Shown: positions 10,661-22,600 of the stretch, piece after piece
How positions within the stretch are numbered: position 1 is the stretch's first letter
How the letters are laid out: every line of letters begins with the position of its first letter
Assembly (NCBI GenBank): GCA_010015675.1
Contig: ML976983.1
Span: 81,544-140,812 of the forward strand
Length of the DNA stretch: 59,269 bases
Origin: Byssothecium circinans
Lineage: Eukaryota > Ascomycota > Dothideomycetes > Pleosporales > Massarinaceae
Direction: 5' to 3'
Position numbers and translations under genes: made by a program
Notes under the pieces: generated by a model
What the model was told of the DNA's origin: nothing
What the model saw: only the letters and a program-made list of their open reading frames with translations
Database searches by the model: none

Positions 10661-11198
10661 TTGCGTTTACTCTCTACCCTTGCCTTCTTATAGTTCTAAA
10701 TAATTTCTAATAGTTTAGAACTAACTTAGTCTACTATAGGACTAAACTTTATAGTACTACTCTTTTAAAGATACTTATACTTACGTATTTTTTGCTTAGT
10801 TACTACTATAAGTTACTATTTAAGCTCTTTAATATACGCCTTTATTAGTGCGCTACTATGTAGTATTAACTTAGCGCCTTTAATAAGCTATAAAAGCCTA
10901 CCCTATGCTATCTATAGTAACTAAGTAAGAGAATTACCTACTAGCTTTAACTATAAGCTAAATTTACGTGTATTACTTAGAGTCCTTAATAGCTATAGCG
11001 TCTCTAGTAGTAAAGGTCCTAGTAGGGTATATATATATATATTAAAGTAATTAAGTACTACCTGCGCGTTTAGAGGGACTAGCCCTATTACCTTAAGGGC
11101 CTTTTAATAGTTCTAAGCTATAAATATGCTTAAAAATATATCTTTAAAGGCTAGTAGAAATACTTCTTTATTAATATAAAAGACGCGCTATTATACTA

Positions 11199-13240
11199 TA
11201 GTACTAGGTCAAAAGTTCATTCCGCGCTAAGCGAAAATCACTAAAACGCGACCTAACGCCTATCCAAATTGAGGCTATATATATAGAGCGCAATCGTATA
11301 CAGGTGATATATTTAGTGTAGTAGTAGATAAATACTTAGTATTTTATTTGATAGCCTTTTACCCGCCTGTAGGCCGCGATTTAACTAGGCATGCTAAGGA
11401 TGAGTTACTTAATAAGCGCACTTAGTATCCTCTGCCATGCCTCCTTTAAAGCTTTACAAAACTTATCCTAATGCTCTTAGGCTCTTAAGTAGTTATTAAA
11501 TTAAGGAAACTTAGTATACATAATCCTTTTAAGCCTCTACTAAAGGTGCTTGATTAGGTTAAGGTTAGGTAAATAGGGTGGCTACTTAGTAACCTAAATA
11601 CTATGTCTCTCTAAGAAATCCTTTACTACCCCTAACGTATGGATAGGAGTGTTATCCTATATAAAGATCTCTCCTAATTAGTAATAAGGTAATAAGCCCT
11701 CCTCTAAAGCCTCTAAATAGCTCTAAGTCATATATCCTTAGTAGGTAGCTTATAGGTCTCTTTTTATAATTACTAATTTACTCCTCTATATACTACCCCT
11801 TTAAGTAAGCCACACCTCTGCCTATACCATTTATTAAGGAGGACAGCTCTTAGTATACTTAGTAACTATCTTATAACTCTATCTCTTATTAGGATATTAA
11901 AAGGCCTACTTAGTATTAGCCCTAGAGCCCTTTTAAATAGAGTACTTATCTAAGAAGTAAAATAGGCGGCGCCTCTATAGGTAGTTATAATACTCTCTAG
12001 ACTACTTAAGCCTTAAAATAGCTATTGCATAGTTAATTTTAGGTTACTTAGAGCATTAGTAGTTCCGTAATCTAACCTCTCTAATCACGTAATAGATGGT
12101 AGAGCGTAAGGGGCTAGTAGTAGGGGGGTCTTATCCTATCTTATATATAAGCGTATTATACTTGATTTTTAGTATCTTTCATATAAAGTATTTAATTTAA
12201 TTAATTATTCTTTGTAAGAGGTATTTTAGATAGCTAGAGTAAGGCAAATCCTTAGTAGTATAGTGCTATAAAAATTAGTAGATAATTTTACGTATCCTAC
12301 GCGTAGTATAGCTAAACTTATTAGCTAGCTCTCTTATTATACACCTAGCTTACTACTTAGTAATAATTTACTTACGCTTAAGGGGAGTAGTATTTAGCCT
12401 TTTATAGGCATTTCTAGAGATTTCTATACTAAACTAACATAGTTAAGGCATTATAGTAGTAGGTTAAAGGTATTAACGTATTTATGCGTTTTAGTATTTC
12501 TTACTTACTAAGGCTTACTACTAAACGCCTACTACTACTAAACGCCTAACCTTTTACTAGGAAAATTAAAGAAAATAAGTAACTTTAAAGCTATATAACT
12601 CTTTAACTACTTTTTCTTTTTAAAAGCTTTCTTAACTAAAGTTATAGAGAAAGACTATCTCTATAACTTTAGAATTTTAGTTTTCTAATAATAATTAGTT
12701 TTAAGAAAAAAGTATAAAAGTACTAAAACGTAAGTCTCTAAAATTTAAAAATAATATTTTTTTAAGAGTAAAGTATACTATTTAAAATATATTTTATATA
12801 AGGACCTTTCTAAAAAAACAACTAACTAAAAAGATAGATTATCTTTCCAAATTTTTAAATAAAAAAAAAAAAAAAGATAATATAACTTCCTAAGTAGTAC
12901 TTTAAAAAGAAAAAACCTAACATAAAATATATTTTAAATAGTATACTTTACTCTTAAAAAAATATTATTTTTAAATTTTAGAGACTTACGTTTTAGTACT
13001 TTTATACTTTTTTCTTAAAACTAATTATTATTAGAAAACTAAAATTCTAAAGTTATAGAGATAGTCTTTCTCTATAACTTTAGTTAAGAAAGCTTTTAAA
13101 AAGAAAAAGTAGTTAAAGAGTTATATAGCTTTAAAGTTACTTATTTTCTTTAATTTTCCTAGTAAAAGGTCAGGCGTTTAGTAGTAGCAGGCGTTTAGTA
13201 GTAAGCCTTAGTAGTAGAATAAACTTTTAATGCATTACTA
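11199..13240 (-). mobile_element. Tc1/mariner-type transposon T1, interrupted by foldback FB1
   Basis: TA duplications at 11197-11198 and 13241-13242. The left end reads TAGTACTAGGTCAAAAGTTC and the right end is a degenerate inverse. Without FB1 and its TA the element is about 1.34 kb, the same as T2. The minus strand, starting near 12451, still shows Tc1-type DDE landmarks: a Gln/Asp-Asn-x-Pro-Ile-His-Thr block around 11660-11670 and a Pro-x-Leu-x-x-Ile-x-His-Leu block near 11560. Multiple stops make it inactive. It is inserted in pogo P1. Confidence 0.82.
12511..13208. mobile_element. Foldback element FB1 with about 280-bp inverted arms
   Basis: A near-perfect palindrome of 698 bp: left arm from AGGCTTACTACTAAACGCC, right arm ending with its inverse, each arm about 280-310 bp, around an asymmetric AT-rich centre (about 12820-12895). 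Flanked by TA on both sides. Inside each arm is a smaller inverted pair around AAAGTTATAGAG. No coding capacity. It lies near the right end of T1; T2 shows the uninterrupted site. Confidence 0.88.
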
Positions 13241-14334
13241 TAAGCTTTAAATAATATTAAAGTACTTACGCTTTAGTAGTAAGAATAATACTATATTAAG
13301 TAGCTAAAGGATATATAATAGGTATAGTAGTATATAGAGTATAAGGATCTTATTATTAATATAATAATCCTTAAAATCTTAATTTAAGTAGCTTTTATAG
13401 CTATCTAAAATTTATAACTAATAGGTGCTTACTATTTAGCCCTTTATATGCGCGTTAAAGTGCTTTAACTACGTAAAACTAAGCTTATTATTTATCTATC
13501 TATTCTCTAAGACTAAGAGCTTCTAATTATATAGTATATTAGCTTCCTAATACTATAAAGAGATATAAATGTATTCTTTGTATATAATAAATAGTAAGGT
13601 AAATATACTATTTAAATATATACTTTAGATCTCTATTACTTACTCTTTATTACCTAGCTAAACTATTATAGGCTTTTATTACTTCTCTAAGCTAGTAACT
13701 ACTTTTATAGAGCTAATAATACTTATCTAAAAGCTAGTCTTATTAAATTTATATATATTATTATTATATATGCTGTACTTTGCTTTAGTATCCTGTATAA
13801 GCTTAAACTACGCGCTAACTACTTTAGAATCCTCTTATAAAGCTCTTTAATAGTCCTTTAAATAGTTCTAGGCTATTTATAATAGTTCTAAATAGTTTAT
13901 AAACTATTCTATCTAGTTATTACTAACCTTCTCTCTACCTTTCTTAGCTAGTAGTTTATTTGCTATATCTAATACTTTACCTAACGTAGGCGCGAATCCT
14001 TATAAATTAAGGTTAAGGATATATAGGATAAGTATTTCCTACTTAGTTAAGGATAGTTTTAAATAGTTTAGTACTATTTCTAGTTTAAAAAGGTATTCCT
14101 CTAGCACGTTTAGTAAGGACGTAAGCTTTAACGTTAAAGGCTATAGTAGCGCTTTAATAGCTTTTAAATTAGCCTCTATTATATGCGCTAAGGGTAAGCT
14201 ATAGTCTACCTTTATATTAGAGTTATTTAGACCTTTATTATTAAGGCATTTTTATATTAAAGATAGAGTTAGTGTTACTAAGGAATTATAAGCAGTTTAG
14301 TAAGGTAGGTAGTTTAGTAGTACTTTACATTATA

Positions 14335-14792
14335 TTACTATAAGTATAAGGCTAATACTTTATAACTAATAGAATAGATTAGCTTTATATATAATTTAGA
14401 GAGTAAAGGAGTAGTAGAATAGTTTCTAGGTATACGTATACTAAGGGACTATAAAGCTAGAATACTTATACTTATATATAACGCCTATATAGAAAAAGTT
14501 ACTAAGAAGTTTAACCTTACTAAGAGTAAGAGCTTCCTAGACGTGCTACTACTATCTAAAGAGCTTATTAAGAATCTAAGAGAAGCTACTAAGTAGGAAA
14601 TTAAGAACTACTAAGAGCGCGTAGGATTAGTCTTATATATAGCTATAATACTACGCCTAGATATAGCTTATACTACTTTAAAGCTCTCTCTCTACCTTAT
14701 AAACCTAAGTAAGAAGTACCTAGAAGTAGTTTATAAAGTAATTATATATCTCTGCTAAATATAGTATAAAGGGATATGCTATAGGAGATATA
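14335..14792 (+). pseudogene. Copia C1, end of reverse transcriptase (5' piece)
   Basis: In the plus strand from about 14400 one can read Copia-type RT/RNase H connection sequence: Glu-Lys-Val-Thr-Lys-Lys-Phe-Asn-Leu-Thr, then Glu-Arg-Val-Gly-x-Val-Leu-Tyr-Ile-Ala-Ile, with Asp-Ile-Ala-Tyr soon after. Stops fall at Gln-like positions. It is cut at 14792 by the 5' LTR of Gypsy A and resumes at 32009. The upstream part of C1 is not recognisable; the P1 insertion borders it. Confidence 0.7.
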
Positions 14793-15025
14793 TATTATAA
14801 GATAATAGGCAAGCGCAGCTACGTAGGAATGATACGCTTAGGGAGAGTATTAGATAGTGGGGTTTAGGACATAGTTAGGGCGTTAGTCACGTAATCATGA
14901 TCCTGCTAAGACCTAAAAGTCCTATGAATCCTAGGATTAGGTAGAAATCCTAGGAACTAAAGGAGTAGAAGCTCTAGGCGGGATTAAGGACTTATTAGAA
15001 GAATAGAATAAGTAGTATAACGTAT

Positions 15026-15150
15026 TCTACCACTGAAGCGGCCACACTACTGAAGCGGCCACACCACCGAAGCGGCCACACCACTAAAGCGGCCACACCA
15101 CCGAAGCGGCCACACTACCGAAGCGGCCACACCACCGAAGCGGCCACTTT
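15026..15150 (+). repeat. 17-bp iteron array, seven units
   Basis: Seven consecutive units of ACCGAAGCGGCCACACC with a few substitutions (C to T or G to A in units 1, 2, 4 and 6). The right end of the same element has two related units. GC content stands out sharply from the surrounding AT-rich DNA. Confidence 0.93.
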
Positions 15151-15371
15151 TTCTTGGCAAGGAAAATCAAAGAGTATTATCTTAATAACAAAGCTAAACC
15201 TTAATATTTTCTTTCAAAATTTTAAACCTAGATAGATATATATATAATCTAGTAGGTATTAAATTTATATAGCTATAGCTTACGTAATGTAGTAGTTATT
15301 AGTAAGAGAAGAAATCTTAGGTAAAATCTACTTTTACCTATAGATTAATAGCTAAACGTTACTAATAGGCT

Positions 15372-15936
15372 NNNNNNNNNNNNNNNNNNNNNNNNNNNNN
15401 NNNNNNNNNNNNNNNNNNNNNNNNNNNNNNNNNNNNNNNNNNNNNNNNNNNNNNNNNNNNNNNNNNNNNNNNNNNNNNNNNNNNNNNNNNNNNNNNNNNN
15501 NNNNNNNNNNNNNNNNNNNNNNNNNNNNNNNNNNNNNNNNNNNNNNNNNNNNNNNNNNNNNNNNNNNNNNNNNNNNNNNNNNNNNNNNNNNNNNNNNNNN
15601 NNNNNNNNNNNNNNNNNNNNNNNNNNNNNNNNNNNNNNNNNNNNNNNNNNNNNNNNNNNNNNNNNNNNNNNNNNNNNNNNNNNNNNNNNNNNNNNNNNNN
15701 NNNNNNNNNNNNNNNNNNNNNNNNNNNNNNNNNNNNNNNNNNNNNNNNNNNNNNNNNNNNNNNNNNNNNNNNNNNNNNNNNNNNNNNNNNNNNNNNNNNN
15801 NNNNNNNNNNNNNNNNNNNNNNNNNNNNNNNNNNNNNNNNNNNNNNNNNNNNNNNNNNNNNNNNNNNNNNNNNNNNNNNNNNNNNNNNNNNNNNNNNNNN
15901 NNNNNNNNNNNNNNNNNNNNNNNNNNNNNNNNNNNN
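15372..15936. other. Assembly gap (565 N)
   Basis: Unknown bases within M2. Nothing can be said about coding content; any open frame drawn across it is meaningless. Confidence 1.
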
Positions 15937-16320
15937 CTTAATAGCTCTTATATTTAAATTGTTATTAAGATAATACAGTTTGATTTTCCTTGCCAAGCAA
16001 AAGTGGCCGTCTCGGTGGTTTGGCCGTCTCGGTGGTGGAATACGTTAAAGACTAGACAGATTTCCTTTATCTTTTAGATTCTAGTTCTTTATAGTTAACT
16101 CTCTATAGTTCATCTCTTACCTAGATTAATACCTAGTTATTTTATAGTTTATTATAGAATTAGTTACTTTTACACGTTTACTTCTTAAACTACTAAAGTA
16201 TACTACCTAAAGTATATACTATACACTAACTAACCTCCCCTAACATAGATTAGGATCTAGCAAGTATACCCTTTAGTAACACTTTAACTACCTACAGGTT
16301 TAAGAACCTAAACATATAAT

Positions 16321-17814
16321 ATGGTAGCTCCTGCTACCCCACGTGCTACTAGTAGTAGTGTTAGTACACCTACTTTAAGTCTAGTATTAGTAATAGCTAA
16401 CTAGGCTAACTAGATATAGTAATAGGCTAAATAGATTAATAGACTAATGTAGGTGATTACTTAACTCTAGGCTAAGAACACTATACCCCATAGAAAGATT
16501 ACGGCGCTAGAAAAGTATAATAGAGGATGAGATAGCTTAAAGCTATTCCTTACTAATATAGATTTGTACTATTAATTCAACTGTATAATAGGGGACTAAG
16601 ATAAGATCCTCGCGGCTAGTATACACCTAAAGGATAGGGTAGCTACTTAAATGCAACTCTTTATAGATAACTATCTTATAAATAAGATAAAGTATTGCAA
16701 AGACGACATGAAGGCTATCTTTAAGAGCTAGACAGCGTTTAAGGAAGAGATTTAGAAGGTGTTTAGAGAACTTAATAAAGAGACCTAGATAGAGCAGAAG
16801 ATATCTTAGATCTAGCAGGAGAGGTTAATCGCTAAGTATGTAATAGAGTTTAAGCAGCTATAGTTAAAAATTAATTAGGATAATACGCTGTTGCGCACAG
16901 CCTTTTACAATAGGCTAAAGGAATTAGTTAAGGATAAGATAATCTATTATAATAAGCTAGATGACTTATAAGATATAATTAACCTAGCTACCTAAATTAA
17001 TAATAGGCTCTACGAATAAGCATTATAAAAGAAATAATAGGACATAACGGTCATTCCTAACTCTAGAAGATATAGAAAACTAAAGACACTATAATATAAC
17101 TGTGATAGTAATGTAGTAATGACAGATAAAGTCTAATAAAAAAAGTAATTTAATAAAGGTAAGGGAAGATAGCTAGATAACCTAACCCATGAATAACGCT
17201 AAGAATGCTTTAAGAAGAAAGCATGTCTCTAATGTAGTAAAGTAGGACACTTCCGCAAAGACTACCTAAAGAACTAAGGATAAGCTAGTAAGTTTAAGGT
17301 AATTAAGATAGAGATAGTTAAGTTTAAGGTAATAGGACCTAAGGAGGATGAACTAGAAGAGCTACAATAGCAGCCTACTCCTTGCCTACCTCTAAAGCAG
17401 GATTAGATAACGGAATTATTTAACTATGACGACATAGAAACTATCTTAGCCTAAATGACAAGCTTTAACGTTAAGTATAAGATAACTTATCCCCTAAACT
17501 AGATAGACGACTACGAGGTCCTTTAATAGCTTAAAGATAATCTATGCTAGATGTGTAGAGATAATACACATAAGGAAGAAACATGCACCTAAGACACGCT
17601 AGTGTGTAGGGGGCACGCTAACGAAGCAGTAGTAGCAGTAATAAAGGAGTAAGGCCCGTAGACAAAAGTACAATAAATTAAGGTTAATAATAAATATAAT
17701 AAGGTTAATTAGTATAACTATACTAGAGAACACTGCGTAAGTTACCTATAGAAAAGGAGGAGCATGCGACACACGCCTAGATAAGCCTCTTACGCCCTTC
17801 TTTTAAAAAAAGAC
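16321..17814 (+). pseudogene. Gypsy A gag
   Basis: Starts at ATG 16321 shortly after the 5' LTR. The reading shows a retroelement capsid-like stretch (Asp-Ser-Leu-Lys-Leu-Phe-Leu-Thr-Asn-Ile-Asp, then Lys-x-Trp-like x-Ala-Phe-Lys-Glu-Glu-Ile), followed at about 17222-17265 by a zinc knuckle of CCHC type in which the second Cys region is followed by Gly-His-Phe-Arg-Lys-Asp. Stops are TAG or TAA at places where Gln or Trp is expected, and the last knuckle Cys is Tyr. Cut by P2 at 17815. Confidence 0.82.
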
Positions 17815-17816
17815 TA

Positions 17817-19676
17817 ATGTATTCTACTATTGAACCGCTTACACCATTAAACTGCTCATGATTCCTTAGCAATACTAACTTACTTAACTATATTATTATT
17901 ATCGTCTACATTGCTATCTAAAAATATATACTAAGTACTAGCCTCCAACTTAAAAGAACCCTCTTTATTAGCTTGATAAGTTCTTGCGTTATGCCTAGTC
18001 TTACCGCAGTTGCTACAGCGCTAAACACCTAGTTATTACAGTTGTCGCACCTCACCTTTACTTTCTACCCTCGCCCTTTTATAGTTCTAAACTATTCCTA
18101 ATAGTTTAGAATTATTCTAGTCTACTATAGGATTATACTCTATAGTACTACCCTTCTAAATATACTTACGCTTGCGTGTTTTACGCTTAGTTATTACTTT
18201 AAGTTACTTTTTAAGGTCTTTAATGCGCGACTTTATAAGCGTAGTACTATGCAGCACTAACTTAGCACCTTTAACAAGCTATAAAAGCCTACCCTGCGCC
18301 ATCCATAGTAATTAAGCAATAGAATTACGTACAAACTTTAACTAAGAGCTAAATTCACGTGTATTATTTAGAGTCCTTAATAGCTATAGCGTCTCTAGTA
18401 GTAGGGGTCCTAGTAGAGTACGTATACGCATATTAAGGTAATTAAGTACTACCTACGCGTTTAGAGGGACTAGCCCTATTGCCTTAAAGGCTTTTTAATA
18501 GTTCTAAACTATAAATATGCTTAAAAACGCATCTTTAAAGGCTAGTAAGAACGCTTCCTTATTAATATAAAAAACGCGCTATTACGCTAAGCCTTAAATA
18601 ATCTTAAAGTACTTATGCTTAAGCGGCGAGAATAATACTACATCAAGCGGCTAAAAGATGTGTAACGAGTGCAGTGGCATATAGAGCGTAAAGATCTTAT
18701 TATCTTAATAATAATCCTTAAAATTTTAATTTAGATAGCTTTTATAGCTATTTAAAATTAGTAACTAATAGACGCTAATAGTTCTTACCTTTGTATGCGC
18801 GTTAAAGTGCTTTAACTACGTAAGACTAAGTTTATTAGTTATCTATCTATTCTCTAAGACTAAAAGCTTTTAATTACGTAGTATATTAGCTTCTTAGTAC
18901 TATAAAGAGATATAGACGCGTTCTTTATATATAATAAATAGTAGGGTGAATATACTATTTAAATATATACTTTAGATATCCGTTACCTACTCTTTATCGC
19001 CTAGCTAAACTATTATAGGCCTTACTTACTTCTCTAAGCTAGTAACTACTTTTATAGAGCTAATAACACCCATCTAAAAGCTAGTTTTATTAAAGTTATA
19101 TATATTATTATCATGTATGCCGTACTTTACTTTAGTATTTTACATAAGCTTAAACTACGCGCTAACTACTTTAGAATCTTCTTACTTTACCTTTTAATAG
19201 TCTTTTAAATAATTCTAAACTATTTATAACTATTCTAAATAGTTTATAAACTATACTATTTAGTTAATGCCTACGTTTTTACTACCCTGCTTGCGCAATA
19301 GTTTATTCGCTATATCTAATACTTCGCCCAATGTAGGCGCGAATCCTCGCAAATTAAAATTAAAGATATATTAGATGAGTGTCTCCTACTTAGTTAGGGA
19401 TAGTTTTAAACGGTTTAGTACTATTTCTAGTTAAAAAGGTATTCCTTTGGCGCGTTTAGTAAGAATACGAGGCTTAACGTTAAAGGCTATAGCAGCACTT
19501 TAATAGCTTTTAAATTAGCCTCTATTATATGCGTTAAGGGCAAGCTGTAGTCTGCCTTCGTGTTGCAGTCATTTAGACCTTTGTTGTTAAGGCATTTTCG
19601 CGTTAAAGATGGAGTTGGTGTTGCTAAGGAATCATAAGTAGTTTGATAGTGTAAGCGGTTCAATAGTAGAATACGT
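17817..19676 (-). mobile_element. pogo/Fot-type transposon P2 with transposase remnant
   Basis: 1860 bp flanked by TA (17815-17816, 19677-19678). Left tip ATGTATTCTACTATTGAACC, right tip its inverse. A frame from ATG at 19595 (minus) to the stop at 17880-17882 spans 572 codons, the same length as in P5. It shows the pogo landmarks: psq-like N-terminal helix-turn-helix, Asn-x-Asn-Glu-Thr-Gly-Phe catalytic block, Ser-Ser-His-x-Leu-Gln-Pro-Leu-Asp block, and Cys-x-x-Cys knuckle at the C terminus. It contains many stops at Gln/Trp positions. It splits Gypsy A gag-pol. Confidence 0.88.
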
Positions 19677-19678
19677 TA

Positions 19679-22600
19679 TATAGAAGATAACTACTACGTA
19701 TACTACTTTAAGTATTAGTAATACTAACATAAACGCCTAGGATAGAGTAAGTGCTATAATATATACTATTAGATATACTAGCTAAGCAAGCACATTATAG
19801 GATACTAGCTAGCTAGTTAGATAGATAGAAAAGTAGTAAAGTGTAAGAATAACGTATACCTCTACTACTATCCTATAGGACACCCCTTAGACAAAGGTTA
19901 TAAGGAGCTTAATTAGAGCTAATATAGCGCCCTGCTAAGATACATGTTCTATCTCCTTTTAAAGAAAGAAGTAGCATAGGCTAGGTACGGAGCTAGCTAT
20001 AAGTTACTACTCCCTTCTAAGTGCTTAGTAGACATATATAAACGCCATAAATTCCTAACGCTTCTTAATAAGACTAAGAAAGACGCTTTTAAACGAAAAA
20101 TAACACTTACATAATAAGTATAGTAAACGTTGCTAGAGACGCAACACTAGCTATAAGGCTATCTAGAGGATAAGGCAGCTAGAGATAATATCTCATACAC
20201 TTAGACTATAAGACGCCTACCTAGAGCTATTAGAATAGGAAGTTACTACGACTTACCTTATAAATAATGCTTTGACAATATATGTGAAACACACCTTTTA
20301 GAGAAACTTAGGAAAGGTTTCTTACGACGAGATAGTCCGTTAATAGAGCATGTACGCTTATTATAGATAGCCTACTACAAGAACAGCTATTAGATCTACT
20401 TATCTAATAAACAAGGATTAGGTTAGTTTCCAAGGAAACCTAGCGGGTTAAAAAACTAGGATGCTACTAAGGATAAGGTCATGCTAGTAAGAGCATTCCT
20501 ATGATGACCCTATATAACGTACGATACCTAGAGCTACCGATCCACCAACTAAAGGTAAAGGTGCGCGTACACGGATGCAGACTTACGGCACTTATAGATA
20601 ATAGAGCTATATAGATAATTATCTCCTTATAAGTAGTTAAGAAATTTAACATACCCTATTAAGATAAGGAACGTCTAATATAAGTAGTACTATCTAATAA
20701 TAGACTAATATCCTATGGCAATAGATTCTTAAGGTTAGAAACCTAAGAAGTGTTATTTCACGTACTTAGAATTAAGGACACAACATCCCTTAACATTATA
20801 AATCTTAGTAAAGAAGACATGTTAATTAGATATAATTAGCTTAAAAAGCACAATCCTGCTATTAATTAGCAGAAAGGCACAATATTTAGCCAAGAACTAG
20901 CGCGTAAGGTTGCTAGAACAGGCTATGGAAGATTAAGCCTAATAATCTAAAGCTCACCTAGTTAGACTAAATAGATTAGCAAGATATTACCTTATAAGAT
21001 TAAGAAGATCTATAAGAAAGACCCTTTATAAATAGGAGTTATTTAGATATAAAGAGTTGCACCTATAAAGGATGAACCCTAACCTATGATACCACTAGAA
21101 TATGAGGAATTTTAAGATCTATTTAAAGAATACGATGAAACCGTATTACTAGAATACTAGGAATAGAATTATAAGATTTACCTAAAAGAAGGCGTAAAGT
21201 TGCGCCTAGGACTAATATATCCGCTTACATGGGACTAGTAGAAGGAACTGCGAACGTATATTAAAAAAAATATAAAGCAAAGATATATATAAGAGAGTGT
21301 AAGCCTAATAGCTGTACTAATTCTCTTTATTTTAAAAAAGAATAGAAAGCTATAACTCTATATAGATTACAGACAGCTTAACCACGTTATAAAGAAGAAC
21401 TGCTACCCTCTTCCTTTAATCTAGGAACTCATAGACCGCCTTTAGAGAGTTAAGTAGATTATGAAATTTAATGTATAAGATAGATTCTATTAAATATAGA
21501 TAGCTAAGGGCTTTAAATGGCTAACGGCCTTTAAAACTTATTATGAATTATATAAGTATATGGTTATGCCCTTTAGACTAACGAACGCGCCTATAACATT
21601 TTAGGCGCTCATTAATAGAGCACTTTATGAGTATTTAGACGTTTTTGTAACTGCGTATCTAGATGATATACTAGTGTATACCTTAGGGACGCTTAAAGAT
21701 TATATTAAACACGTTAAAAAAGTGCTAAGGAAGCTTAGGAAGTATCAATTACCTCTATAGCTAGAAAAATATGAATTCTACGTTATAGAAATAGACTACT
21801 TAGGATTTATTATCTCACAAGACGGCATTACTATAGACCTAAAGAAAGTTGAAACTATAAGGGAATGGCTAATACCTAAGATAGTTAGGGACGTGCAATC
21901 CTTCTTAGGATTTGCTAACTTCTACTAAAAGTTTATTATAGGATACTTGAAAACTACAGCGCCTCTCATAGAAATTACCAAAAAAGAAAAAGAATTCTAA
22001 TAGGGACAAGAATAATAAAAGGCTTTTAAAAAGCTCAAAGAATTGTTCCTATTAGCCCCCATGCTACAGATGCATAACCTAGAATAATTACTGCGGGTAG
22101 AGATGGATGCATTAGACTATGCCTTAGGAGTAATCCTCTTATAGTAAGGCGAGGATAGGAAGTAGAGACTAGTATTCTATTACTCTTAGAAGTTCTTAGG
22201 AGTAGAACTTAACTATGGCATTTACGACAAGAAACTACTAGTAATAGTAGACGCCTTTAAATAATAGTAAGCCTAGTTAATAGGCGCTAAATACTAGGTA
22301 GAGGTATATTTAGATTACTAGAACCTAATAAGCTTTATAACGACTAAGAAGCTTAACTAACAATAGGTTAGATAGGCTAAAATAATAGTAGATTATGATT
22401 TTAAAGTACACTATCACCTAGGATTACTAAACGGAGTAGTGGATGCTCTTAGCTAAAGGTCTAACCTTTAGGAAATAAATAGACCTATTACGCACGACGC
22501 GGTTTTATGAAAAGATAATAATAGTAGTCTAGGCTATAATTAACCTTAATTAACTAAGGTGGCTAGGATTAATTACTAAGGACTAAAAGTACACGACTTC

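Larger units (their letters stand above)
10251..14330 (-). mobile_element. pogo/Fot-type transposon P1, interrupted by T1 (with FB1)
   Basis: The outer ends (about ATGTAAAGTACTACTAAAC and its inverse at 14330) are flanked by TA. Removing T1 with one TA leaves about 2.04 kb, against about 1.85 kb for other copies. The excess is a repeated left end starting at 10452. The transposase would lie on the minus strand, but it is full of stops, as expected from strong RIP. Alignment by eye with P2 shows the T1 insertion point (TA 11197-11198 and 13241-13242) to be a single continuous site in P2. Confidence 0.8.
15020..16045. mobile_element. MITE-like element M2 with expanded iteron end
   Basis: TA at 15018-15019 and 16046-16047 flank the element. 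The 3' LTR of Gypsy A (near 31815) shows the empty site with one TA. The left end carries seven 17-bp units of type ACCGAAGCGGCCACACC. The right end has two, with core GAGACGGCC in inverted orientation. The inner sequence beside the iterons matches M1. Positions 15372-15936 are unknown bases. Confidence 0.9.
14793..16281 (+). repeat. 5' LTR of Gypsy A, interrupted by M2 and an N gap
   Basis: About 461 bp once M2 and its TA are removed. It aligns with the 3' LTR at 31587-32008 up to the terminal TAACA, after which the two sequences diverge. The interior of the inserted M2 is an assembly gap. Confidence 0.85.

Noticed and set aside
14788..14792. Clean 5-bp target duplication for Gypsy A
   Set aside because: The flanks read ATATA and CTATA; the mismatch is not a RIP transition, so I do not claim a perfect duplication.
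15026..15150. Regular GC-rich units resembling a CRISPR array
   Set aside because: The units are contiguous with no spacers and lie in a transposon end in a eukaryotic genome.
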